NCBI GenBank assembly: GCA_937949725.1
Contig: CALECT010000071.1
Span: 1 to 40,058, forward strand
Source of the DNA: an uncultured Pseudanabaenaceae cyanobacterium
Lineage (GTDB): Bacteria; Cyanobacteriota; Cyanobacteriia; PCC-9006; JAAUQQ01
DNA length: 40,058 nucleotides
Direction: 5' to 3'
Under the pieces are notes generated by a model. The model made no database searches, was not told the origin of the DNA, and worked only from the letters and a program-made list of their open reading frames with translations. Below, piece by piece: positions 33,326 through 40,058 of this stretch. Numbering within the stretch: the first letter of the stretch is position 1; each line of letters opens with the position of its first letter. Both the position numbers and the translations under genes were made by a program.

Positions 33326-34144
33326 CTATTGGTCATCCTGGGCCTGCATCATCGCTTTAAGCATGGCCTGCTGGCTTACTGCTTGGTAGACCTCCCGCAA
33401 ATAGGTCATGGCCATGGCAGCGGTGGAAGCGCCGACTTCTCCCGCTGCACCAGGCAGGGGAATGGGCTCCAAAATATCCAGCACTGTTTCTGCCCCGGAC
33501 GGCGCAATCACCACCAGGCTCGATTCCAAAGGCTCTTCGTAACGCCAAAAGTTCTCTAGGCTGGGACCTACACTATTCAGTTGCGGGGCCGAGACTGCCT
33601 CTCCCGCTTTACTTTGACGCTGTTTGCGTAGGCCTTGGAGGAGCTGTTCGCGTGTGCGTCCCCGTAGCTGGAAGAGGACGAAGGGATCTTCGCTAAAGCG
33701 ATCGCCCATCAAGTAATACACCGCACTGATGTGCTTACAGGGATTGGCCTTATCGGGGCAGCTGCACTTGGAATGGATATCGCCGAGGTTGAAGGGGAAC
33801 AGGCGCAGGCCATTGGCTGCAAAGACCTGCTCAATGTTCATGGGCATTTCCCCGGCCAAGAGCTTGGCAGAAAAGATTGCCTTCTCCGATAACGTCTCTA
33901 CAACAAAATCCCAGTCCTCATCCCCCAGGGGATCGAGCCAGAGGGATAGGCGATAAGGTTTTTCCTCCGTGCCCTGGACCTCCGCGACAACCTTTTGCCC
34001 CTTGAAGCGAATGGACAACACGTTGCCTTCGCGAGCGTAGCGCCAGCCCCGCTCCAGACGTTTCTTGAAGCGATAAGAATTGATCAGATCCAGCCATTGC
34101 TGGGTCCACCATTGGCGTTGCTCGCTAGCTGGGGCATCGTTCAT
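33326..34144 (-). CDS. SWIM zinc-finger protein
   Basis: The product has 272 residues. The SWIM motif CxCx6CxH is at Cys127, Cys129, Cys136 and His138 (CSCPDKANPCKHISAVYYL). Upstream lie RFKKRLERGWRYAREG and a strand-rich segment (GNVLSIRFKGQKVVAEVQGT). SWIM domains bind nucleic acid or protein and often accompany SNF2-type helicases, but no helicase is visible in this window. After the motif comes the common DPFVLFQLRGRTREQLLQGL. The C-terminal third is unrecognised. There is no signal peptide. Confidence 0.9.
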   Translation of the reverse strand: MNDAPASEQRQWWTQQWLDLINSYRFKKRLERGWRYAREGNVLSIRFKGQKVVAEVQGTEEKPYRLSLWLDPLGDEDWDFVVETLSEKAIFSAKLLAGEMPMNIEQVFAANGLRLFPFNLGDIHSKCSCPDKANPCKHISAVYYLMGDRFSEDPFVLFQLRGRTREQLLQGLRKQRQSKAGEAVSAPQLNSVGPSLENFWRYEEPLESSLVVIAPSGAETVLDILEPIPLPGAAGEVGASTAAMAMTYLREVYQAVSQQAMLKAMMQAQDDQ

Positions 34145-34309
34145 GGGAAGGGATCTGAAGCTTGCAAGTCTAATAAAACCGAATTCTATCGTAGGGGGAG
34201 GCTTTCCCTAACTGCCTTCGCTTGGAGCCATCCATGGAGCAGAGTAAACCCAGCAGGAGACGGGGAAATTCAGCCTCTGAATAATGATGAAAACTTGAAG
34301 GGACAACAA

Positions 34310-35011
34310 CTAATCGGGGCTAGCATCAGTCTTGGATTGAGGCTTTTCAATAGGAATAGGAGGCTTACCCGGAGAAGGATGGCCTTCGCGCCGAGGCAGC
34401 ATTTTCACCTCATCTTGGATCGTCGCCAATTCCGCATAGCTATCCACCAGATTGAGCAACTCATAGCCCGTATTGCCGCCTAGGCCCAACAGCTCTATCC
34501 GTACGCCTCGCTCACCCACCCGCTGCACTGCATAGGTCAAGGTGTCGTTGCTACTCACCAGAACCATCGTGTCGCAATGGTCTGCAAGTTTCATCATGTC
34601 CACGGCAATCTCGACATCAATGTCCAGCTTTTTATTGCCATCGGGAAAATGCTGCACCGCCTTGGTCACCACGCGATAGCCATGGTGGCGCATCCAAATC
34701 AAAAAACCCTGCTGACGGGAATGCTCTAGCTCTGAATCAACGCCCGCATAGAAAAAGGCATGGAGCAGTCGCCCATCTCGGGCAAAGTAACGCAGGAGTT
34801 GCTTGTAATCGATTTCAATGCCCAAGTTCCGAGCGCCGTAGAACAGGCTGAGTCCATCAATAAACACAGCGACACGGCCTCTGTCCCCACCAAGACTAGG
34901 GGCTGTCGGTTTAGATCTCGCCTGCCAAGCGGGACGGGGTTGAAGCGACTGGGCGATCGCAGGTGCTGCTTTTGGCGCTTTGGAAGCTTTATCGGAAGGG
35001 GCCTCGGTCAT
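34310..35011 (-). CDS. NYN domain (LabA/DUF88-like) protein
   Basis: AGGAG lies 9 bases before ATG 35011, so that start is preferred over the longer frame to 35056, giving 233 residues. A disordered Ala/Lys/Pro-rich N-terminal 40 residues precedes a NYN (PIN-like) domain: RVAVFIDGLSLFYGARNLG with the first acidic residue, KKLDIDVEIAVDMM with the second cluster, and VLVSSNDTLTYAVQRV, where the usual SGDxDF is changed to SSNDTL. NYN domains are predicted RNases; LabA of Synechococcus affects circadian output. The C-terminal 30 residues are proline-rich. Relation to LabA itself is only by family. Confidence 0.88.
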   Translation of the reverse strand: MTEAPSDKASKAPKAAPAIAQSLQPRPAWQARSKPTAPSLGGDRGRVAVFIDGLSLFYGARNLGIEIDYKQLLRYFARDGRLLHAFFYAGVDSELEHSRQQGFLIWMRHHGYRVVTKAVQHFPDGNKKLDIDVEIAVDMMKLADHCDTMVLVSSNDTLTYAVQRVGERGVRIELLGLGGNTGYELLNLVDSYAELATIQDEVKMLPRREGHPSPGKPPIPIEKPQSKTDASPD

Positions 35012-35430
35012 CGACGCGCTCCTTTTAGATGAACTGTCAGCGCCGTGGGGGGCCACCGTGTCATGGATCCACAGTACTGAAGTTTTCGAACCTTTCCCTT
35101 GAATCAGTTGAGAACTGTAAACAATCTCGAAATCTGGAAATATTTTGTTAAAAATAACTGCTTTGGCCCTTCGGAGCTGTGATCAAGCTCTTAGAAGAAT
35201 CTAGAAAGAGAAGCAACTTAGTCGTTTTTGCTTCCATAGCCTGGGGCATATCACCTAGGAAATTGGTGAATCATCCGCTTTCAAGCAGGCGAGCAATACG
35301 TAAATGACAGCATCCCCATTCAGCCAGGCCACGGGGATGTGGGATGGACCCCAAATGCCATTCCTCTCGTCAGTAACTAATATATGAATGGTAAAAAAAT
35401 CCTAATCCTGGCAACCTTTCCCCTATTCCT
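35012..35430. other. Divergent intergenic region upstream of VKOR-Trx gene
   Basis: About 420 bases with no supported gene. A GATCCAC near 35064 and a weak GC stem around 35310-35340 (CATCCCC with GGGGATG) are the only structures noticed. Promoters for both divergent neighbours should lie here. Confidence 0.4.
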
Positions 35431-36405
35431 ATGAGACGTCGTCGCCAACCTTCCTTCATCCAACGCTGGTCGCGCTACTTGATTGGTGGTATCGCTACCA
35501 CGGGTGCTGCCCTCACGGGGTACCTCACTTACGTCAAGCTCAGCAATGGTGACGCTGCTTGTCCCGTCAAAGGCTGCGAGCAAGTTCTGAGTAGTGACTA
35601 TGCCACGGTTTTTGGTCAGCCCTTAGCCCTCTTTGGTTGCTTGGCTTATTTGAGCATGGTGGCGTTTGCGCTAGTTCCCATATTCATCTCTGAAGAGACC
35701 CAGGCTGAGCTGAGGCAAAAGCTAGATGACTGGACCTGGACGCTGCTGTTCTGGGGCGGGGCAGCGATGACGGTATTTAGCGGTTATTTAATGTATCTGC
35801 TGACGACGGAACTCAAATCCTTCTGTATCTACTGCGTCGGCTCAGCCCTAATGAGCACCTCGTTGCTAGTGCTGGCTGTCTTGGGTCGCCATTGGGAGGA
35901 CATCGGCAAGTTGGTTTTCCAGGGGGTCATCGTTGCCATGTTGACTTTGATGGGGACCCTGGGTGTTTATGCCTCAATCAATGGCAATGGCCCCGTTAGG
36001 GCTGCGGTCTATCAGGCACAGCCGGAAAATAACCCTTCTTTTGAGGCAACGACAGAGTCTGGCCCGGCAGAAATCGCTTTAGCGACTCATCTTAAGGAGA
36101 TTGGAGCGAAGAAGTACAGTGCCTGGTGGTGCCCCCATTGCTATTCCCAGCGGCAGCTGTTTGGGCGTGAGGCATTTAAGGCGATTGACGCTGTGGAATG
36201 TGACGCGAGTGGAGAAGATGCTCAGCCCCAGGCTTGTCAAACGGCTGAAGTTCGTAGCTATCCAACCTGGGTTATCAATGGAACAAACTATCCCGGTGTG
36301 ATGGAGTTGAGTGAGCTGGCAGAGGTTTCTGGCTATGATGGTCCTACAGACTTCCAGCACAGCAGCCAAACGATTCCTAACGATATGCCGCTAATTCAGC
36401 AGTAG
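35431..36405 (+). CDS. VKOR-thioredoxin fusion (disulfide bond formation)
   Basis: The product has 324 residues. A VKOR membrane domain (about 14-182, four to five helices) carries the loop cysteines Cys44 and Cys49 (CPVKGCEQVL) and the quinone-side pair Cys132/Cys135 (FCIYC). It is fused to a thioredoxin-like domain (about 210-305) with Cys234-Pro-His-Cys237 in YSAWWCPHCYSQRQLFG and a cis-proline in RSYPTWVINGT. The Trx part should oxidise exported proteins and pass electrons through VKOR to quinone, replacing DsbA/DsbB. Crystallised Synechococcus VKOR has this same fusion. The following terminator is very strong. Confidence 0.95.
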   Translation: MRRRRQPSFIQRWSRYLIGGIATTGAALTGYLTYVKLSNGDAACPVKGCEQVLSSDYATVFGQPLALFGCLAYLSMVAFALVPIFISEETQAELRQKLDDWTWTLLFWGGAAMTVFSGYLMYLLTTELKSFCIYCVGSALMSTSLLVLAVLGRHWEDIGKLVFQGVIVAMLTLMGTLGVYASINGNGPVRAAVYQAQPENNPSFEATTESGPAEIALATHLKEIGAKKYSAWWCPHCYSQRQLFGREAFKAIDAVECDASGEDAQPQACQTAEVRSYPTWVINGTNYPGVMELSELAEVSGYDGPTDFQHSSQTIPNDMPLIQQ

Positions 36406-36478
36406 AATTGCTTAACCCTTTACGGAGACTGCGAAAATCAGCGAAGGGTTTGAAGGGAACGCTCTACTGCAATTAACG

Positions 36479-36519
36479 AAGAAAGGAAGGGATGCGATCG
36501 CATCCCTTCCTTTCTTTTT
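36479..36519 (+). terminator. Terminator with HIP1 octamer at its apex
   Basis: The perfect palindrome 36479-36516 (19-base arms) is centred exactly on the HIP1 octamer GCGATCGC at 36494-36501 and followed by TTT. AAGAAAGGAAGGGAT and ATCCCTTCCTTTCTT form the stem. It lies 74 bases after the VKOR-Trx stop and should end that transcript. Confidence 0.85.
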
Positions 36520-36575
36520 GGCTGAATAATCGCAACTGCTCTAGGTCTGTTCACAGTCGGAACATTGCACCATTC

Positions 36576-36682
36576 ATACCAAATCCTAATAGCTCTCTCC
36601 CTAAACTCTTTGCGGGCGAACAGCGGTTCGCCCCTACCGACCAACTGACGGGAATCGGGGGGCACCGAACCGGATTTGGTAT
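36576..36682. repeat. MITE-like element with 11-base terminal inverted repeats
   Basis: A 107-base element is bounded by ATACCAAATCC (36576-36586) and its exact reverse complement GGATTTGGTAT (36672-36682). Inside is a second palindrome, GGGCGAACAGCGGTTCGCCC. A diverged, inverted copy lies at 26470-26545. There is no room for a transposase, so it is a non-autonomous or regulatory repeat. Confidence 0.8.
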
Positions 36683-36728
36683 CACAATGCAGCGGCATTG
36701 AAACTCTCATCATCGACAACAACAGCCA

Positions 36729-36758
36729 ATAAAAAAGACGTACCCGTGCCGGAGTACG
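36729..36758 (-). terminator. Minus-strand terminator of a candidate small transcript
   Basis: On the minus strand CGTACTC (36758-36752) pairs with GGGTACG (36745-36739) around a 6-base loop, followed by TC and TTTTTT. It ends the stretch that includes the 21-codon ORF at 36870-36935. Confidence 0.65.
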
Positions 36759-36869
36759 CCTTTCGCGCGATCGCTTAGTGTCATTTTAAGACAGCCCTGC
36801 CCGTGCCAGAGAGGACTGTCTAGTCTAGTCGTGTCGTGTCTCTAAAAGCGAGACCAGGTTTAGCGCTGC

Positions 36870-36935
36870 TTAGCGCTCAGAGCCGCGCCACTGTTGTTCT
36901 TTAACGGGCAGTTGAATGGTGGAAAGAAGAGCCAT
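36870..36935 (-). CDS. Candidate small ORF of 21 residues
   Basis: ATG 36935 is preceded by AAGGTGAGTTCC, a well-spaced ribosome site, and encodes MALLSTIQLPVKEQQWRGSE plus a final Arg before TAA. The stop overlaps a hairpin AGCGCT-AAGC-AGCGCT. Further hairpins and a terminator follow at 36729-36758. The peptide is short, partly basic and not obviously a membrane segment. It could be a leader peptide, a small protein, or a chance ORF within a non-coding RNA. Too short for ordinary gene finding. Confidence 0.4.
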   Translation of the reverse strand: MALLSTIQLPVKEQQWRGSER

Positions 36936-36960
36936 GGAACTCACCTTTTTCTCTTGCGAG

Positions 36961-37050
36961 GGTTAACACTCTTAAGGTGCCCAGCCCCTCAGAGGTTATT
37001 AACACCAAGAAAGGAAATAGGGGTTAACACCCCCGCAGGGTCTAACCCCT
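36961..37050. promoter_or_regulatory. Cluster of GTTAAC-type palindromes
   Basis: Four related motifs are spaced at about 20-30 bases: GGTTAACAC (36961), GAGGTTATTAACACC (36992), GGGGTTAACACCCC (37020) and GGGTCTAACCCC (37038). They lie upstream of the candidate small transcript on the minus strand and downstream of the 37104 gene. Regular palindromes of this type suggest binding sites for a dimeric regulator; which one is unknown. Confidence 0.4.
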
Positions 37051-37103
37051 CGCAGTGAATTCCGTATCTATACTGGGTCCTAGACAGTTGCCTATGGGAT
37101 AAG

Positions 37104-38204
37104 TCAATCGTCAGAAGCAACAGTTTCATTGAGCAAGATGGAGTTGCGGCTGGCCTGAAGGAGGTCTCGCGAAGCAAAGTCCACCGCTAGGTTGGCGTTG
37201 AAGTTAAAGCCCAGCAATTTGCCCTGGAGGCTAGTGATGTACATGTCGTTATGGATGCGCTGGTCTTGGGTCTGGCTGATGAACTCCAACTTGATCCAAT
37301 CCTGGCCACCTAAGTTGACGAAATCATGTTCCAACCACTGAAAACCGGGGACGGAGGACTCTAGAAAGTCTTCTAGGACGGTTTTCACTTCGGGCAACTG
37401 TTCCGCTTCTAGGGGAATGTCGCTGACAGTGATGCCCACAGATATATCTCTAGTTTCATTGGCATAGACATATTTAGGCGGCATCGCCCGAGGAAACTTT
37501 GCCTTGATTTCCTCCGGGCTCATGGCAGTGAAGCCTACTGGGGGCACAAAAGAAATCTGCTTTTCCGCAAGATAGACCCGCTCAGTCGCTTCAGTTTCAG
37601 CGGTCTCTTCCGCTGTTTCTGCTTCTGCTTCTGCTTCTGGCGAGCTGGGGGAAACTGTGTCGGTCGTTTCAGTGGTTATTCCTTCAGCAGCATTGGGCTC
37701 TAGCGTGGGAGCTGGCTCGGGGGTTGCTATGTTTTCCACCCCTGGTGGAGCGATCGTTTCATCAGACTCTGCTTCCCCAAGCTCCTCCGCGCTTTCTGTG
37801 GATTTGGGGATGACAATGGCCTCGGGGCTCACTTGGGGAACCGCAGGAACTTCGGGGACTGTCGTCGCAGCATCGCTCGATTCAATCGCTTGGGCAGGAT
37901 CAAGCACGACTGGCTCGGCATTCTGCTCTAGCTCAGCCTCGGCATTCACTTGCGCTAGGCTTACCCGTCCTAGGCCCGCCTCTGCCAAACCACCTAGTAA
38001 CAGCAACAGCAATAGACTGCTCCATCGGCCCATGGACTTGACCGCGCGCTTTGAATCGCCATTTTTAGCGGTGAAACGCCCTCCTGGGTAACACCGGATA
38101 ATGCCTGAAATAGACATTGACCGGGGCTTAGGCTCGGATGAACGAACCGCCGAATTCTGAGAAAAGTCCATGGCACGAGAGGGGGAAACAATCACAGCAG
38201 TCAA
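37104..38204 (-). CDS. Secreted protein with acidic low-complexity linker
   Basis: The frame gives 366 residues from 38204. A signal peptide is clear at about residues 58-85 (MGRWSSLLLLLLLGGLAEAG, cleaved near VSLAQ), so the true start may be ATG 38033 (309 residues). Then comes an Ala/Glu/Pro/Thr-rich disordered linker (about 86-210, including EAEAEAETAEETAETEATE). A compact C-terminal domain of about 150 residues begins QISFVPPVGFTAMSPEEIK and contains DISVGITVSDIPLEAEQLP and GGQDWIKLEFISQ. The C-terminal domain resembles exported cyanobacterial lipoprotein/PsbP-like folds in pattern, but I cannot assign a family. Confidence 0.75.
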   Translation of the reverse strand: MTAVIVSPSRAMDFSQNSAVRSSEPKPRSMSISGIIRCYPGGRFTAKNGDSKRAVKSMGRWSSLLLLLLLGGLAEAGLGRVSLAQVNAEAELEQNAEPVVLDPAQAIESSDAATTVPEVPAVPQVSPEAIVIPKSTESAEELGEAESDETIAPPGVENIATPEPAPTLEPNAAEGITTETTDTVSPSSPEAEAEAETAEETAETEATERVYLAEKQISFVPPVGFTAMSPEEIKAKFPRAMPPKYVYANETRDISVGITVSDIPLEAEQLPEVKTVLEDFLESSVPGFQWLEHDFVNLGGQDWIKLEFISQTQDQRIHNDMYITSLQGKLLGFNFNANLAVDFASRDLLQASRNSILLNETVASDD

Positions 38205-38404
38205 ATTGAATAAATATTAAGAGAATCTTTAGAACTTCGTTGGAAACAGACTAGGCCACCCAAAGTAGTTGCATTACGAGTTAGTCAGGGATCCATTGCG
38301 AATGGGATGGCAGTTGGGAACGCCATATTTAGATTGACCTAATATGGGTCTAATCCCCTGAGTCAGCATCACCGGAAGGTATTCATTCCATAAGGAACTT
38401 AAAC

Positions 38405-39118
38405 ATGGGCTTTACGCTATTCTCCACAGCTACCGGTCTAACCGGATTAATCGTTGCGGCAACGGCAATTACCCCTCATCCGTTTGCTCAGGTTCAAGCC
38501 CTAGAGGTCCCAGTTGCTGCCCCCAAAGCCTTGGCCCAAGCCACTGGTTCCTACCGTCCCGTGGGATGCCGCATTACGCGGGACCAGATTGGGGTGTATC
38601 AGGAGCCCAATGTTACCGAGGCTGCTTTGGGGGTTTTAGCAGAGGAGATCACGGTTACTTTGGGGACGGGCAGCGGTAATGGTTGGGCTCGCATAGTGGA
38701 TCCCAAGACGGGCTGGGTCCAGGCAAAGTTCCTGCGAGGCGATGGCGCAACGCCTTGCCCCGCAAGTCAAGCACCGGTTGCTCCAACTCCTCCTAGTACT
38801 ATCAGCAGCTCCGAAACAGCGCCTGGAGGCTCAACTTCTTCGCCGACGACTCCGGGTGCCGTAGGCCAGGTGAGTCGTGCTGTTTGTGCGGTATTGCCTG
38901 AAGGGGGCCTGATTGTGCGAGACCAGCCTGACTTGGTGAATAGCCGCGTGATTGGTTCGATTCGGCCAGGGAATTACACCTTTCAGTTCACTAGTGCCCG
39001 CAAAGAAGTGGGTGAGCCCAAACGCCAGTGGGCCTACATCACGGCTCCCGCCAAGGGCTGGGTTTCCACTGGAATTGTGGGAGGCGGATCTAATTTGTCT
39101 GGTGAAGGTTGCTCTTAG
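38405..39118 (+). CDS. Secreted protein with two SH3-like domains
   Basis: The product has 237 residues. AAGGAAC lies 9 bases before ATG 38405, and the first 32 residues form a signal peptide (ending FAQVQA). Two bacterial SH3-like domains follow: one at about 50-115 (IGVYQEPNVTEAALGVLAEE, then NGWARIVDPKTGWVQAKFL) and one at about 160-235 (LIVRDQPDLVNSRVIGSI, then WAYITAPAKGWVSTGIV). A Pro/Ser/Thr linker of about 35 residues separates them. Such domains usually bind cell-wall peptides or glycans in the envelope. No catalytic domain is attached. Confidence 0.88.
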   Translation: MGFTLFSTATGLTGLIVAATAITPHPFAQVQALEVPVAAPKALAQATGSYRPVGCRITRDQIGVYQEPNVTEAALGVLAEEITVTLGTGSGNGWARIVDPKTGWVQAKFLRGDGATPCPASQAPVAPTPPSTISSSETAPGGSTSSPTTPGAVGQVSRAVCAVLPEGGLIVRDQPDLVNSRVIGSIRPGNYTFQFTSARKEVGEPKRQWAYITAPAKGWVSTGIVGGGSNLSGEGCS

Positions 39119-39240
39119 AGCAATCGCAGCGGTTAGGAGAATGGGCTGTTGGCTGACCGAAAGTCATTCTGAGTGATGCGGGTCAGTCAGCTGCAAACAA
39201 TATCTCTTCCGTATCGCAAAATCTTCCATCCGAAAAAGGC

Positions 39241-39270
39241 AAGGCCATGGCTGAAGTTAGCTATGGCCTT
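39241..39270. terminator. Hairpin between SH3 and TPR genes
   Basis: AAGGCCATGGCT (39241-39252) pairs with AGCTATGGCCTT (39259-39270) with one G-T wobble around GAAGTT. No U-tract follows (CGTCGTTTC), so it is at best a weak terminator of the SH3 gene. Confidence 0.4.
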
Positions 39271-39318
39271 CGTCGTTTCACGGGATGAAGCCAGTCACTG
39301 GCAGTGGAGTTTGGCACG

Positions 39319-40058
39319 ATGCAATGGCGAGCAAAAAAATTACCAAGATCTCGAACTAGAGGAACGCGTAAGCTCCTCGAATTAAGCTTCTTAATGCTTG
39401 TCGCAGCTCCCCTGACAGGTTGCCAACCGCTAGTGTCATCTCTATCAGACTGGGAGCGAAGCCAAGGCAATGCGATCGCAGAGGCTCAAGCGGCGGTGAT
39501 TGAGGAAAGCCCAGAGGAGATTGCCGCAGCAATTGAGCGGCTCACGGAAGAAATAGCTGCTGTCACTGACGCTGAGAATGAGTGGGGGAGTCTCCACTAT
39601 GAGCGGGCCTATTACCATCACATTGGCGGTAACTTTGAGGCCGCGATCGCCGATTACGACATCGCCGTTGCGGCCCATGGCGATCGCGATTCCCAGCTCT
39701 ATTCGGACCGAGCTTTAGCTCAGGAGTCCTTAGGTAACGGGGAAGCAGCCATTGCGGATTACACCAAGGCGATCGCCATCAACGAGAACTGGGGGGATGA
39801 GGAAGACGCCCTGGCTCTCACCCATGCCTGGCGAGGGGACGTCCATGAGTCGCTAGGGGAGATGGATGCCGCCTTGGCGGACTACAACACGGCGATCGCT
39901 CTCAACCCTGGCTTGGGACGTGCCTTTTATGATCGGGCTTACCTGTATCAAGGCCAAGAAAACTGGAGTCAATCGATCCAGGATTTCACCCGCTATATTC
40001 AGCTCGCTGCTGAGCCTTATTCCGGGGCCTATTACAGTCGTGGGATTGCCTATGAAGA
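39319..40058 (+). CDS. TPR lipoprotein, partial (C-terminus outside window)
   Basis: The frame from ATG 39319 is open to the window end (246 codons). GGAG lies 9 bases before the start. A basic n-region (WRAKKLPRSRTRGTRKLLE) is followed by a hydrophobic stretch and a lipobox, LTGC, giving a lipoprotein signal with Cys36. A coiled linker follows (EEIAAAIERLTEEIAA). Tetratricopeptide repeats then run to the edge: YERAYYHHIGGNFEAAIADY, LYSDRALAQESLGNGEAAIA, and FYDRAYLYQGQENWSQSIQD. It is likely a membrane-anchored scaffold facing the periplasm. An ATG at 39394 inside the signal is a poorer start. Confidence 0.85.
   Translation, partial: MQWRAKKLPRSRTRGTRKLLELSFLMLVAAPLTGCQPLVSSLSDWERSQGNAIAEAQAAVIEESPEEIAAAIERLTEEIAAVTDAENEWGSLHYERAYYHHIGGNFEAAIADYDIAVAAHGDRDSQLYSDRALAQESLGNGEAAIADYTKAIAINENWGDEEDALALTHAWRGDVHESLGEMDAALADYNTAIALNPGLGRAFYDRAYLYQGQENWSQSIQDFTRYIQLAAEPYSGAYYSRGIAYE

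Overview
The window is chromosomal DNA of a cyanobacterium, most likely of the Leptolyngbya/Synechococcales type; this placement is inferred from the sequence alone. The octamer GCGATCGC (HIP1) recurs throughout. Several encoded families are largely cyanobacterial: DUF928, DUF3285, DUF4168, the CHASE2 and secreted CHAT-TPR proteins, a VKOR-thioredoxin fusion and an aspartokinase with an extended regulatory half. A one-piece tmRNA encodes the cyanobacterial-type tag ANNIVSFSRKPALVAA. Coding density is normal, and no prophage, transposase, CRISPR array, rRNA or tRNA was recognised.

Region 1 (1-4590) is a small accessory zone. Two Uma2-family genes sit head to head. The right-hand one is followed by a small uncharacterised gene, and this Uma2 plus small-gene cassette occurs a second time as a decayed copy. 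The Uma2 part of the second copy is broken into an N-terminal scrap (about 2613-2695, joined to a frameshifted GNAT acetyltransferase remnant) and a C-terminal scrap (about 4040-4270). Between the scraps lies a visibly AT-rich island holding an FkbM-type methyltransferase and what may be another dead gene.

Region 2 (4589-12401) is entirely on the minus strand. It holds two uncharacterised genes, a CHASE2-GGDEF diguanylate cyclase, a secreted DUF928 protein and a secreted TPR-CHAT caspase-like protein. The last three may form an envelope-sensing and signalling neighbourhood.

Region 3 (12830-25544) is mostly housekeeping: a holin-family membrane protein, aspartokinase (lysine/threonine pathway), DNA polymerase III delta, a 2H phosphoesterase-like protein, precorrin-8X methylmutase (cobalamin), a pentapeptide-repeat protein, a double-domain SagB-like oxidoreductase, then prfB (with programmed frameshift), DUF3285, ybeY, dgkA and a glutamine amidotransferase, all on the plus strand.

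Region 4 (25595-36405) contains a Tat-exported MBL-fold protein with a degenerate metal motif, an unknown gene, gnd (pentose phosphate pathway), the tmRNA, hisC with a YqiA-like esterase, a retropepsin-like secreted protease, a SWIM zinc-finger protein, a NYN/LabA-like protein and the VKOR-Trx fusion (disulfide formation).

Region 5 (36406-40058) begins with a structured intergenic stretch of about 700 bases: a HIP1-centred terminator, a MITE-like repeat, a candidate small transcript with a 21-residue ORF, and a set of GTTAAC-type palindromes. It is followed by a secreted low-complexity protein, a secreted SH3 protein and the start of a TPR lipoprotein. Intergenic hairpin terminators are well marked, and a dispersed repeat family is present in two copies.
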